64,000 nt of DNA from Owenia fusiformis (lineage: Eukaryota > Annelida > Polychaeta > Sabellida > Oweniidae), in assembly GCA_903813345.2 (NCBI GenBank), contig CAIIXF020000004.1, positions 12,486,196 through 12,550,195 on the forward strand, written 5' to 3'. The position numbers and the translations under genes are program-made. Of the stretch, positions 11,088 through 22,803 are shown one piece after another. The number at the start of each line of letters is the position of its first letter. The first letter of the stretch is position 1. The notes under the pieces are model-generated. The model was not told the DNA's origin. It ran no database searches and worked only from the letters and a program-made list of their open reading frames with translations.

Positions 11088-11619
11088 AAGATGTGTCAGT
11101 AACAAAATTACAAATCAACTGATAGGCTCTCATATAACCAATTGCATGCTCTGGATACTATCAAAATCACATTTAACTACAATAAGGTATTTCCACAGAA
11201 ATCCGCCAATAAAACTCCTTGATTTTATCTAATTTGTCCACTTATCAAAGACATTTTGGGGAAATGTTTAAATTCACTTACCAGATCCAAAAATAGCAAA
11301 CAAGATTTTAGATAATGTGTTCTTTATACTGTTTTTTCTAGTGCAATCTTATAATCAGCGGGTGTATAATATATAATATGATGATATTGCTATGCTACAA
11401 ACCCTTGTGACCCCCTACTAACCCCATTTCCAATTTGTTGGAAGGGGGGGGGGGTATGTGCAGGCAAGTTGTGTTGCCATGTGTTAAATATAAGTGGAAT
11501 AAAACCAATTTCAAGTTGGAAATAACAAGTTCAAAGAAGTTGATTATGTGATGAAAAACAAGTTCAAAGGCCTTTACTATGCAAAGTCATGATGAATTCC
11601 AATAAATAAGATATCACGT

Positions 11620-11800
11620 CTGGAACATTTCAAAATATGAAATAATCCAGAATTTTGTCTGAATAACTTGGAAAAAGGTAAATAGATAATACAGTAGGAC
11701 ATTATATTTTAAAGAAATGCAAAAAATCACACATTTCAGTCAAATTTCAGAGAGAATTTTGAGAAATATGAGTTGAGCAGACGACATTTTTGTCCAAGTG
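11620..11800 (+). repeat. 190-bp dispersed repeat, diverged copy
   Basis: GAACATTTCAAAATATGAAA at the start, CACATTTCAGTCAAATTTCA + GAGAGAATTTTGAG and TGAGCAGACGACATTTT at the end. Confidence 0.55.
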
Positions 11801-12284
11801 CATTATGGGAATTATGAGTAATGAGAAGGAAATGCATCCAGCCTTGTATAATTGTCTAAGATTAATCACACACATTGTTAGATATTAATAAGTCACTAAT
11901 ACGATTAACTTATTGTCTCCCATGGGAGAATATCGTGGGAGAGGAGTAATAGAGAGGTTTCTCCTTCAGGGGGTTATGGGAAATAATTGTTTTGATAACA
12001 TGACATTATATATGTTTTCGCGGGTCATATGTGAAATATAAGTGTTAAATAAAGTTTAAATCATTTATTGATAATTACAGGGTTTTGAATGAAAGAAATG
12101 ATTATAATTCCTGAATGAGTTCTTCAGTTATTATGTATTTGTTTTTGTTTTTATTATTTTGATAATTGAGCAAAAATTACTTACCGTTACAAAAATCAAA
12201 TGATGGAATTATATGCGGAGTGGATATGTAATAGCAAGAAAAATGCATATGTTGATCCACATTCTACATGCAAAATAAAATAGG

Positions 12285-12480
12285 CCTAACTTTGCGATAA
12301 ATCCTCATGCAGTTCATGCTTTTGAGTGAAATTTGCAGTAAAATAGAATGAAAAAAGAGAGAAATAAAAAATCACAGTTAAAGTTTACGTTCTTAATTAT
12401 ATAAAAATTACGTAAAATCAGGTGGTTTATTCAAATTTTATCAAGAAATGTCATGAAATACGAATGAGCAGACGTCAGTT
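12285..12480 (+). repeat. 190-bp dispersed repeat, diverged copy
   Basis: AAATAGAATGAAAAAAGAG, then TTATTCAAATTTTATCAAGA + AATGTCATGAAATACG and TGAGCAGACGTCAG. Confidence 0.55.
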
Positions 12481-12851
12481 TCTGCTCCGGGGTAATTCTA
12501 ATGTGAGCTGGAATTGCATATTACACTGTATAAATCACTGGGAACGGGAAATAAGGGGTTCTTTGAGGTTTATTAAGCATGCACAATATTCAATGAGCAT
12601 AGATCATAACCCTATGCTAATAAATGAAATATGCCGTCTGTTTGTTCCTCGATTCATCTTAACGCAATTTCAGCCTGCTTACGAATTACAACAGTCATCG
12701 TTATTTAGCTTGTCAAGTGCACTGTGAACAATGGAGATTATAACGCAGTGATTGACTTTTGTGTATAGGAATCACACCTACCCTTCAATCACCTACCTAC
12801 AATCAGTTTGTATTACATTGTAAAATGTATTCCTTATAGCGCTTTTCTCAG

Positions 12852-13010
12852 TACAGGGTAACCCAAAAATCTAATTTTCTTGATTTTTTCTTGTGTATCT
12901 AGTGTTTGTTGCATGAAACAGTTTTATATATTTAGATCACCAAGATGATTCCACATACATGTACCAGTTAATTGTTCAAAATAAGTAGGTGCATTTTGGC
13001 TCACCCTGTA
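12852..13010. mobile_element. ACAGGGT MITE, 159 bp
   Basis: Inverted ends TACAGGGTAACCCAAAA and TTTTGGCTCACCCTGTA match at 15 of 17 positions. The outer TA may be the target duplication. No ORF. Confidence 0.7.
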
Positions 13011-13084
13011 TGTAAGTCAAAATATGTAACTTGATTGATTTGTTTTACATTTTGTAATGCTATTATATTCAGAGACATTTTCTT

Positions 13085-13335
13085 TAGAATCTTTTTTCTC
13101 TAAAATTTGAATGAAGTGTCTAATTTTCTTGCATTTTTATACAATTTAGAGTGTTAACTAAATGTCTATTTGGTTTATTCCTTGCTGATTCCTCTCATTT
13201 CTCTCTCAAATTTGAATAAAGTGTTTGATTTTCTTGCATTTCCATATAATTTAGAGTGTTTACTACATGTGTAATTAGTTTATTCCTTGCTGATTCCACT
13301 CTTTCCTCTCTTAATTTTCCTTTTCAAAACATGAC
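13085..13335 (-). repeat. 190-bp dispersed repeat, two copies in tandem
   Basis: TCTCTAAAATTTGAATGAAG and TTCCTTGCTGATTCC appear twice (13100-13195 and 13200-13300). The second continues to TTTTCAAAACATGACCCC, the family start. Confidence 0.85.
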
Positions 13336-13469
13336 CCCCTGAGACATTGTGCCCCTGGGTTAAAGGAAGAGGATCATCAGTGGCTTTAGTGAGAGTGAAA
13401 TGATTTTGAAATGTGGCTCGCTGATTAGTATATAGCTCATCATCTGGCGCTTCCAAGCAAATATTTCTC

Positions 13470-13640
13470 GAAGGGTCATGTTTTGAAATGTAAAATAGAG
13501 TGGAAAAGAGTGGAATAAGCAAGTAATAAAATACACAGGCGTTTAGTTAACACTCTAAATTGTATAGAAATGCTAAAAAATCAGACACTTCATTCAAATT
13601 TTAGAGAGGAATTGAGTAGAAAAAGCATGATTTGGTATTA
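13470..13640 (+). repeat. 190-bp dispersed repeat copy
   Basis: GAAGGGTCATGTTTTGAAAT to CACTTCATTCAAATTTTAGA + GAGGAATTGAGTAG. It lies head to head with the inverted pair at 13085, forming a snap-back arrangement. Confidence 0.88.
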
Positions 13641-16217
13641 TTTTTAGAGGGGGAGACTTAGGTCCCTTTCTGGAATTCTCTATGTTAATCCAACACATAG
13701 TCCGGTTGCCAAATACCTCTGACAGGCTAAAGGTCGTTTTAAGGTATAAAGTTTTTTTCTGTGCATTTTTCTATTGCTACACATGTATTCTTTAAAATGA
13801 AATAATCTGCAAAATCATATATGTTGAGCATTTTTTTTAATCGCACCATATAATTATGTAATTAATTTCAAAGGGGGCGTGGCACTTTGAAAGTTATAAC
13901 ATGTTAACAGTCATTAAAAATTATTAGACCACTGAGAAATATGTGTTTTGGAGAGATAGAGAGAACAAAGGTTTAATTTAACATACATTGCGTGTTTTCA
14001 GCCTGACCCCCAGGGGCCGTGAATGGGGGGAGGGGTCGGGAAAACAGGAATTTTGAGATCTTTCTGAAGTATAGCTTTATTATACTCAAATGAAAGGTAA
14101 TTAAGAGTAGATTGCAAATATTGTATCATTTTTCTGATTCGGGCCTCCTGAAATTCAAAATGGCCGCCTAGTGTGGGATTTCGCAATAATTTTGTGATCT
14201 TCAAAGTATGCGTATTTTATATTCAATTTGAAGGAATGTGAGAGCAGGTCACTGTTATAGTATTGTTTTTCCTAATTCATGCCTTAAGATTCAAAATGGC
14301 TGCATAGAGCAGGAATTCTGTATTACTTAAAGATCTTTTCAAAGTAGTGTTACATGATACTATATTAGATTTCAAATAGTATTGTCTTGATGATTTATAC
14401 CTTTGAAACCCCTTAATGGTCACTCATATGCTTAAATCTGTGAAACCTCTTATATATCTCTAATGTATGTATGTCTTAATATCTGTGCGAGTTGCTGATA
14501 TCTAGTTTGAGATTGATTACATAGTATTACAATAAAAAAACTTTGTTAAAAGATAATACCTATAGTACATATTTTGATAGAAGCACATGCAATTATATTC
14601 AATGTACCTAAATTTATAAAGTCATCATGTGATACAAAATATGATGCTTTTTAAACTAATTTGTCAAAAAAATGTCATTCAAACGAAAATGTGACTATAC
14701 TAACATTCCATTTTCATAGAGGTGTGAAAAATAACAATTGTGATCTTTGCCCTCTAAGAGATTACTGAATCACCAACTTAGTTATCAACAATTATTTACC
14801 TCTACAAATATCGCTTGGGACTATACTGCTGCTATACTGCTGGAGTTCAAGGCTTCTGCTGTTGTATCTAGATTGATACAGATAATTTTCAACAATTTTG
14901 GAGCAAATATGTCCTTTTGGAATGGATGGAAGTCAACCCATACATTGGTGATGTACAACTAAAAAGTATATTGAGCTATTAAATCCCCAAGTATGGAGGA
15001 TACTTTACCAGATTGACTACAATGAAAGAGAAATCAGTTAAGCCTGCCACCTTAACAAAGTACTAGCCATTGGCTGACATGAAACCATCCGACCCTAGCA
15101 CAATGATGACCATGATGATTAAAGCTAAACATCTTACAAATGAATATGGCATGGAATATACAATTTTAACATAGATCAGCAACTCTATAAAATAGCAATA
15201 GCATTAGGTGTGACTAGAGCATATTCAACCAACTTGGTGGAATGAACCAAGTTATTATGATTGTCAGATTCCTCATCAGTCTGAGCTGACAACCTGTCCA
15301 CCACGGAATGTGTCATGATAAACCATGACATCTTATTACTTCTCAGCCCTGTTCCAGGTGAAACAGAAATTATGAGTATCAGAATGCACAGAATGTAAGC
15401 ATCCTCCAAGTGTTAAGTAAATACCAAGCTGGTGTGCAGAAATTGAGTGTGATATAATATCATAAATATGATCATATGATATATATAGCGTATTCTTCTT
15501 GTGCACCATAACCACAACCATCAGTTGAAGGATCAGTTCACCATGCAGCCAGGCAGCGAAAATCACCTGGGAGGGCAGTGGTGGATATAAAGCACTTAAA
15601 ACAATCTACAACAGCACTGAAGTTCGAACCCTACCCCCAATAATTAAGGCATTTGCAGATTGCAGAAATTTCAAGGGGGCTCATTGGAAAACTTGAAATA
15701 TGCAGATTGTCCCAATCCATCCGCCCTTGAATCAACACAATTTAGTTGAGAAAAAGTTGAGAATTATTACTTAGGAGCTTTACCAGAAGACATACAGTGT
15801 GTCTCATCAGAAGTCTTGAAGCCCATAAATGTGGATGGCGTGCTTCAGGAGAAAATGACTGTATAGCAGTACAGCGACAGTGTTGATTATGTAATAGTTA
15901 TCTAACTAGAAAACGACAACTCCACGGAGTAGCAAATCCCAACGAACACTACAATATATTCATGAATCTGTATATGGCATGATGTGATTATTTACCATCT
16001 ACTCTACCCTTGATCAAATTGACAGATATTAAAAGGCATACATTACAGATATATCAGAATTTCACCTGGGGTATATTCCTCAACACTACCCCTGGTAATA
16101 CTAATAATGTGTAATATCGACAAATACACCCCTTAGATATCTAAGCACGAGTGCCAAAGGGACAGGACCAAAAGTTGTAATGGAACTTAGCAAGAAAAAT
16201 CAAACTCTAAATGCATA

Positions 16218-16385
16218 CCAGTCAAGAAAAACAAACCCCTTATATCCCAAAACCATGATCTAACATGAAAAGAAACAATGTCTTTCCTCCGCCATTCAAG
16301 AACCAATATCACAATCCAAGACTAGAACACCAAGGGACATTTCATTCATACTGAAGTCATTACAATACATGTTGAAGAAAAAATT
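16218..16385 (+). repeat. Segment shared with 24720-24895
   Basis: AAACCATGATCTAACATGAA, CACCAAGGGACATTTCATTC + ATACTGAAGT and neighbouring bases match 24720-24895 at roughly 80 per cent. It lies inside the 13.7-18.1 kb segment, so the second copy may be a fragment of a related element. Confidence 0.75.
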
Positions 16386-16927
16386 AGAAATTGATATCCA
16401 ATACTCATAACATCAAAAATAGTTGTAGATACAAGTACTCATATAAGATAGAGCATTCAGTCTCAAATGATGTGGGATAGATAAAATCCAGTCTCCAAGT
16501 CCATAGGCGTTTCAAAGGGTCAACATCCATTCGCAAAACCAATCGCCATAATCCATAAAACACAATAATTCACAATGGTCATCAGGAGAGAACTATGGCT
16601 GGTTTCGATCCCTATTTCTCAACCATTAATGCCAGTGCTGGGATCCACCTCAAAAGGTGCCAAGTGAAAAAATTGTGGGTTCAGCGCCAATTTCTTAAAC
16701 AATTCCTACATCCTTCAGCATCTCAAGTGGTAAAACTTGAAACTTCGAAATTAATGACTTGTATTTTTCAGCAAAGACCAGAAAGTATTTCTTAAACTTT
16801 TTACAAGTATAACCTTGACCTAACAGTTTGATCACTAAAGTATTGTGTCTTGACTTTAAAATCTAAATATTTAGAGCATGCAATGCCATATCTAATAAGC
16901 TAGGATACGTACACCCCATATGATAGA

Positions 16928-16999
16928 GCTAGGCACAAAAGCTTTCGAACACTTCACTCCCTTCAGTCGTTCGGGGTACATAAAACATTTGTACCTAGC
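16928..16999. mobile_element. Short palindromic element GCTAGGCACAAA
   Basis: GCTAGGCACAAA at the left and TTTGTACCTAGC at the right are inverted repeats with one mismatch around ACTTCACTCCCTTCAGTCG. It lies inside the 13.7-18.1 kb segment. Confidence 0.5.
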
Positions 17000-18769
17000 C
17001 CTGCATGGTGTCATCGTCGATATAACACCTGCTCTTCAGTCTATATTTCTTAAATATAGTATAATATAGCCTTACTTTGAAGAAATCTCTGAGTAATAGC
17101 GAATTTCTACTCTAGAAACAATACAATGATTGTTATCTACTTCAATTTGAGTATAAATGAATAAACACAAAGAGCACACACGTCTCAAACTCGTGGTTAC
17201 AGCACCTAATTGCCTAGTTTGAATGTGCTGGCGCTCAAGCCCTCTTGGCCATATAGACATACTTTGAATGGGTCAGGAAATTATTGTGTAATCCTACATT
17301 AGGCAGCCATTTTGAATTTTTCGAGGCCTGAATCAGAAAAATGATACAATATTTGCAATCCACTCTAAATTGCCTTTCATTTGAGTATAATAAAGCTACA
17401 CTTCAGAAGGATCTCAAAATTAATGAAAATTTCTTTTCCCCACCCCCTCCCTCCTATACTCAGCCGGGGGGGGGGGGGGGGGCAGGGTGAAAAACATAGA
17501 ATATATGTGAAAAAGATGGATGTTGTGAATATACTACCAAAATTTAAAAAAAAAATATTCAGTACTTTGGTTTAAAAAGAAAGACTTAATATTTTCGCGA
17601 AATAGTCTCGTCATTTTTAAAGTGGTGGCCATCTTGATAACAGACGAATGGGTGGAGGACTTCACTCTATGTCTGGGATAATAACCAATTAAAAGCAATT
17701 TGCCTTTGCCTACAAATGCATTAGTTTGTGAAATATTGATCTTAAAACTTGGATTTTCTAAGATTATCGATATAAATCTGCAAAAAAAACAATTATTAGA
17801 AAAAATGATGACTCAGCACTTTTTAAGACATTATAATTTTATGCATTTGTCGAGTTTTGAAGAGGTCTCTGTTAAATAAGTGCTTAATATAACCTCACAG
17901 AATATTTTTCAGTGAGATAAATTAGAATAATTGAAAAATAAAGTAAAAAATTTGCTGAGTCAGCAGAAAAAAATGCTCAACCTATAAAATTTTGCAGATT
18001 GTTTAATTTACTTAAGAATGTCAAGTACTATCAGAATATGCATAGAAAAAAACTTTATACCCTAAAACGACCCCTTCCTTCTTGGCCACCGGACTAACAC
18101 TATTGTGTTGCCGTGGTAACTAATCTGAACTAATCCAAAGATTAACTGTTCACAATCAGTTATTCCAAACATGGTTTACTTCTTGTTAACTCTTCCTAAG
18201 AGCTCTATTTAGGCTACCCTCTTCGAATGAAAAATAATTGTTTGATCTACTGTGAGTATATCACGTCAGAAATCACTACACTGCCTATAAGGTCAAGCTG
18301 ACATTTATTGTTCAGATTTAAATTCCCATAAAAGGTCATGAATGCCATATTTGGGTTCATTAAGATTGTATCAACTAGAAATCATTTGTAATAGTTAGAG
18401 AATAGTGTGTCTTGCCTATAGGGTTCAGAGTAACCTTGTTTGTACTGTTGTTTTTATTAGTCTTTTGAAAACGATGGCTGCCTTAATATACGTAAGAGTC
18501 AGTTGAAACTAATACTAAGTAAGAAACAGTTGCAAATTTCTTCAAAACATCAAGCAATTTTGCTAAAAACAACCCCCTATTGAAAGACCTGTTAATGAAA
18601 CTCCTGATTTTATAAAATATAGAGTGTTAAGGTCAACAGTAACATAGAGAAAGTTCAAATCTACATCTCTTTTTAAAGAGGTTATATAAATATACTTTGC
18701 TGCTGTTAGATCTCCTTGTTTTAATAATATACATGTACAGCAAAGCCTATCTTTATTGAACATTATTTT

Positions 18770-18910
18770 GCCAATGTAAAACGTTCAGTGTCGGTAGGTG
18801 TTCATTATAGAGCAGGTAATTTATATAGAAGTCAGTAGAGTATGTCTGAAGGAAGGTTGTCCACTAGAGACAGGTGTTCACTAGAGAGAGAGAGAGATGT
18901 TCACTAAGAC
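18770..18910 (+). repeat. Degenerate GACAGGTGTTCACTAGAGA repeat
   Basis: GTAGGTGTTCATTATAGAGC, GGTTGTCCACTAGAGACAGG and TGTTCACTAGAGAGAGAG. It resembles the body of the CAGTAAAATCTG elements but has no ends. Confidence 0.55.
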
Positions 18911-19094
18911 AGGTTTAAATGTACATGTATTTGCAATAGTCATGAAAACAATCCTATGCTATTGGGTTCATCGACCTTGAGAATGCTATTGATTATTTCC
19001 ATATGGCTATTGTACTTAATTCTCTCATACTATAAAAAAGAGAGGATTCTGACATAGTGGCTCTCTATCTTCAGTCCCATATTTCTCATGTCAT

Positions 19095-19325
19095 CACCAA
19101 AAGTTTTGGTCAACATTTTTTGTGACGGCGGTTGGCGGCTGGAGTTAGGTGTTCATCTGTAACAAATGACAGGTGGTGACATTTTGGATGTTAGTGCCTT
19201 GCTATGACTTTATTTATAATTTTGTTTACTTTTACGGCGTTCATCTGTAACAAATGACAGGTGGTGACATTTTGCATGTTAGTGCCTTGCTAAGAATTTA
19301 TTTATAATTTTGTTTACTTTTACTT
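19095..19325 (+). mobile_element. GTCACCACC element relic with 88-bp duplication
   Basis: TCACCAAAAGTTTTGGTCAA, GACGGCGGTTGGCGGCTGG and two tandem copies (period 88) of GTTCATCTGTAACAAATGAC plus AGGTGGTGACATTTTG. Both copies end with the element's terminal GGTGGTGACATTTTG. Confidence 0.6.
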
Positions 19326-19404
19326 ATTACCACTTGTGTTTTCATTAAATGCATCACCAGGCCATACTTTTGGTATGGTTGACCTTCAATAGATTTTCAT
19401 CGCG

Positions 19405-19560
19405 GTCATGTTTTAGAACGCCTCATAGAGTTGAAAGGAGTGGAATTGGCAAGGAATAAAGTAAACAGGCATGTAGTTAACACTCTAAATTGTATAGAAA
19501 TGCAAGAAAATCAGACACTTTATTCAAATTTTAGAGAGAAATTGAGTGGAATCCACATTA
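19405..19560 (+). repeat. 190-bp dispersed repeat copy
   Basis: GGTCATGTTTTAGAAC, GGAATTGGCAAGGAATAAAG, TAACACTCTAAATTGTATAG and CACTTTATTCAAATTTTAGA, with few changes. Confidence 0.9.
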
Positions 19561-20094
19561 ACAGAGAAAATCTTTTGTAAAAGTATAATTTCATCTAATC
19601 TTTAGCTTCACCCGTCAATAAAATACTCCAGTGATGTTAATTTCAATTTCACCACATTAAAATGAACTACAATTGTTTTATTAGATACTGTATCATATCA
19701 TCCTTTTATGTTTTCTTCAAGAATTTCATTCACAACTTTCATTCACAAATGAAAACATGATCAAGTGAAAAAGCGAAAGACAGAGAGAAAGTTTAGGGGT
19801 TTTTCACTGGAATAACTGACAAATGGGAAAATAAATGAATACAGGGAAATAATTAGATTTAACATTGAAACAGTTGCGAATTTGCTCAGAATATGAGGTA
19901 TTTTTTTTAAAAAAACTGAGAAAATCGTCTGTTATTTGCTGCTTTAATGAAAGCCCATGAAACTTTTGGCACTTGGTGTTAGTTCATTGACTGGTAAGCT
20001 ACGAGTGATGGCTATAAGTCTTAGAGAAGTTTGGCAGTTTACATGTAATCTCCATAATATTGCAAGTAGAGCTAAAAGGGCAAATTGAAGGATA

Positions 20095-20395
20095 CTAAAC
20101 ACTCTAATTTAGGCCAAGCTGGAAAAATCTTGTTTCTGTCCCTCCTCATAATACTCGACAGTATATCTTAGGCCAGGAAATGTTTGTTTCATGTCCCCAT
20201 ATCCTCATACTTAATACTATAACTTAGGCCAAGACAAAAAATCTTGTCCCCATACTTATACTGCCTCATACTGGACATTATAACTAAAGCCAGAAAAAAG
20301 TAAACTCTTTAATATAGGCCAAGACAAAAAATATTGTTTCTTGTTCCCATACTGGACATTATAATTTAGGTCAGGAAAAGTCTTGTTTTGAAACA
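20095..20395 (+). repeat. Degenerate TTAGGCCA...CTTGT repeat
   Basis: Four to five units of about 65-90 bp built from AATTTAGGCCAAG, AAAAATCTTGTTTC and CCTCATACTGGACATTATA. Confidence 0.65.
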
Positions 20396-20468
20396 ATCAC
20401 CTGAAACAAACAAAATATTTTTCTGTTAATCTCTCATCTAAAATTTCGTTTTGATAAGAGAGAGGACA

Positions 20469-20838
20469 TACCCTGCGTGCAGAGTCTAGTTAAATAAAAT
20501 CTGCCTAGTAGAGACCATTTTACAGTTTAGTAGCCCCGCCCCCACGACGGGTACCGGTGACAGTTTGGGTAAATCACTTTTGACCTACGCGCTGACCTTC
20601 CACCAATCAGCGAGCTTGAAGAAACATACGCCAAATGCGTTCTAATTAAATATGCGCATGTCATTGGTCAATTCCGAACTCAACGATGATGTCAGAAGGA
20701 ATGACCATATAAAGAACGTCGGTCAAATTTGGCCGACGAACACTGATTGGCGCGGTGAGTTCACAGGTTTATTTTAGTTTGAAAGCGTGAAGATGAAGCT
20801 CTCTTTTAAGAAGTGAAGTCAAACGAATGCAAAGGGTA
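20469..20838 (+). mobile_element. 9-bp-TSD element, copy 2
   Basis: A 370-bp copy of the element at 5764. Its 9-bp duplication GAGAGGACA is at 20460-20468 and 20839-20847. It keeps the GC box, CCAAT box and a TATAAA-type box (CATATAAAG), but the CRE is changed to TGATGTCA. Confidence 0.92.
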
Positions 20839-21010
20839 GAGAGGACATTGATAAATCAGAATTCTTATATACCATTATGTGAGAATTAAATTTTGAACTT
20901 GACATTGTGCCATAGTAACAGGGTTAAATTGACTTCTTGCAAAATAACATCTGTATAACTTAGAGTTCCCACATACCATAAATTATTTATTACTGTTGTA
21001 TTTTAACATA

Positions 21011-21080
21011 CAGGCCCGTAGCCAGGGATGTTGGGGGTGGGGGGGATGAGTGAACAAAGTTCTTTCAAAATTATGCATTG
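21011..21080 (+). mobile_element. GTAGCCAG-family MITE fragment
   Basis: CAGGCCCGTAGCCAGG is followed by a G-rich run, AGTGAAC and TTCTTTCAAAATTATGCA, matching only the left third of the family. Confidence 0.6.
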
Positions 21081-21639
21081 GATTGAAACTCTCGTTATGT
21101 TTACCCCTAATTTTACTGGTCAGTGTATCAAATATTAACCCACAAATGTAAATTTCATAATTAATGATAAGCAATAAGTAGTGCAATTAATCTCATCAAG
21201 ACGTGTGTAATTAATGTAATAAGCATCCCCTTCCCGGAGAGGGGTGAATTTATGTGTTTTGGTTGTACACATAGTTCTTTAAAATAAATGATCTTGTACG
21301 TAGAAAAAATGATGCTAGTAAACGTTCAATCAAAATATTTGGGGAGGGAGGCAATTCTATGTGTAATTCATTAGCCGTGCGATAACATCGAAATATTGAC
21401 ATTAACGTGTACTCACATTCTGCTCGTAATTGCATATTTTGCCCTGGCATGGATTACCATAAAGCTGCTATGCTTTTTATGAGGATAATCATTCAAGGAT
21501 TATCTCTGGCAGAAAACACATGGTTAGGCACATATATTACATTTGAACTTATTACCATATTTATTCACTAATATAGCAGTGAATGTAATAGGATTGTCTG
21601 AGGCTTTACACAAGGCTAAACCTGTTGATGAAATACCCA

Positions 21640-21810
21640 TGTTTTGAAATTTGAAATATAGAAAAATGTGAGGAATGAGCAAGGAATAAAGTAAATAGGA
21701 GTGTAGTTGATACTCTAAATTGTATAAAAATGCAAGAAAATCTGATACTTTATTCAAATTTTAGAGAGAAATTGAGTGAAACATGCATGAGCAGACGGAC
21801 ATTTTAGGCC
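21640..21810 (+). repeat. 190-bp dispersed repeat copy
   Basis: CCATGTTTTGAAATTTGAAA to TGCATGAGCAGACGGACATT + TTAGGCC, full length. Confidence 0.9.
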
Positions 21811-21929
21811 AGGCTTGCTGTATCTCCTGTTCAATTATGACTGTTCCCCAGCGAGGAATGTCAATGTAAGGATTTTCGAATTCTAGAGTAGTAGGAAATT
21901 CTGATTACACAAAACAGCATGAGGCTAGA

Positions 21930-22055
21930 TTAAATAAGTCAGATGTTTAACGCACAAGGCAATAGTAAAGAATTCAGATGTTTAACACATAAGGCTATAG
22001 TAAATAAATCACATATTGAACAGTTAAGGCTATAGTAAATAAAATTGTGGTCATG
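21930..22055 (+). repeat. 38-bp degenerate repeat, three units
   Basis: AGATGTTTAACGCACAAGGC + AATAGTAAA, then AGATGTTTAACACATAAGGC + TATAGTAAA, then a third with ACATATTGAACAGTTAAGGC. Confidence 0.75.
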
Positions 22056-22579
22056 TAATCTCTCCATATTTAGACTACACAATTGTAAATGTCTGTTGCA
22101 TTTTTTGAAAGTACCTATAATTCTAGCACAGTATATCAAGACAAATTGAGACCATTCTGGATTCTGAAGTCCCGTTTCATCTAAAGCTTAAGGACAGTTA
22201 AGGCCATGAGACCTGCCTACACTGACCTTAGGCTGTTTACATACAAATTGTTGCTTCAGGCATTATATGTCATGTAACCTTATATAATGCCATAGTTTCA
22301 AAAATATGGGGAAATTAACATGTATTCTCCTTTTTGGAAACTTTTATTGGAAAATGAGACAAATCTCGTCAATTAATAACAAGTGCGAAACAAACAACCA
22401 AAATCATTTGGGAAAAGCTTTGAGCAAATTGCAAAGTAAGTGACAAAAAATAATAATTTCCCATTGGACCGTTTGGAATAATATAGGCGCACGATGACTT
22501 CTACTGTTTGGATGATGGAGAATTTTTATAGTTGACAGATTTCTATATGTGACAGATTTTTATGTATGACAGTCTTTTA

Positions 22580-22717
22580 AAAAATTTAATTTTCAAAGTT
22601 GATTAACAATTTTCGAAACCATATTTCTAGATGTACTTTAACATGTAGATTTCAAATACGGCATATCACTTTGACAAAATTTTGAATTTTTAATGACGTA
22701 AATCAAGACTATTTCTA
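22580..22717 (+). mobile_element. CAGATGCGAGTAG MITE fragment
   Basis: AATTTTCAAAGTTGATTAAC through TTTTTAATGACGTAAATCAA and GACTATTTCTACT match the right half of the family. The terminal CGCATCTG is missing. Confidence 0.55.
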
Positions 22718-22727
22718 CTTTTACAAA

Positions 22728-22803
22728 ATAGCCCAGCCTTATTCACAAAGTAGCGCAGCCTAATTTCTAAAGTAGCACAGCCTAATTCACAAAGTATTGC
22801 AAC
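22728..22803 (+). repeat. Short repeat CACAAAGTAGCGCAGCCTAATT
   Basis: Four decayed units of about 22-25 bp (AGCCCAGCCTTATT, AGCGCAGCCTAATT, AGCACAGCCTAATT, ATTGCAACCTC). Confidence 0.75.

Larger units (their letters stand above)
14220..17280. other. Interior of the 4.4-kb inverted segment
   Basis: Only short ORFs occur (up to 76 codons, minus strand at 15185-15566). I searched for reverse transcriptase, integrase and DDE transposase motifs by eye and saw none. CAAAATGGCC/CAAAATGGCT pieces at 14155 and 14293 hint at decayed tandem units. The coding part of any autonomous element is missing or too decayed to read. Confidence 0.5.
13691..18110. mobile_element. 4.4-kb segment with long diverged inverted ends
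   Basis: The left end CAACACATAGTCCGGTTGCC matches the complement of the right end (CCACCGGACTAACAC then TATTGTGTTG). Further blocks correspond in inverted order: GTCGTTTTAAGGTATAAAG (13732) with 18047-18071, AATCTGCAAAAT (13803) with about 17990, and 14040-14190 with 17305-17440 (ACTCAAATGAAAGG and CTGATTCGGGCC or their complements). Long G or C runs occur in both arms. The arms differ by large indels. The middle holds no recognisable transposase. It is either a decayed DNA transposon or a foldback. Confidence 0.55.

Noticed and set aside
15185-15566. Two minus-strand ORFs suspected as retroelement remains
   Set aside because: No reverse transcriptase, integrase or protease motif could be seen in either frame.
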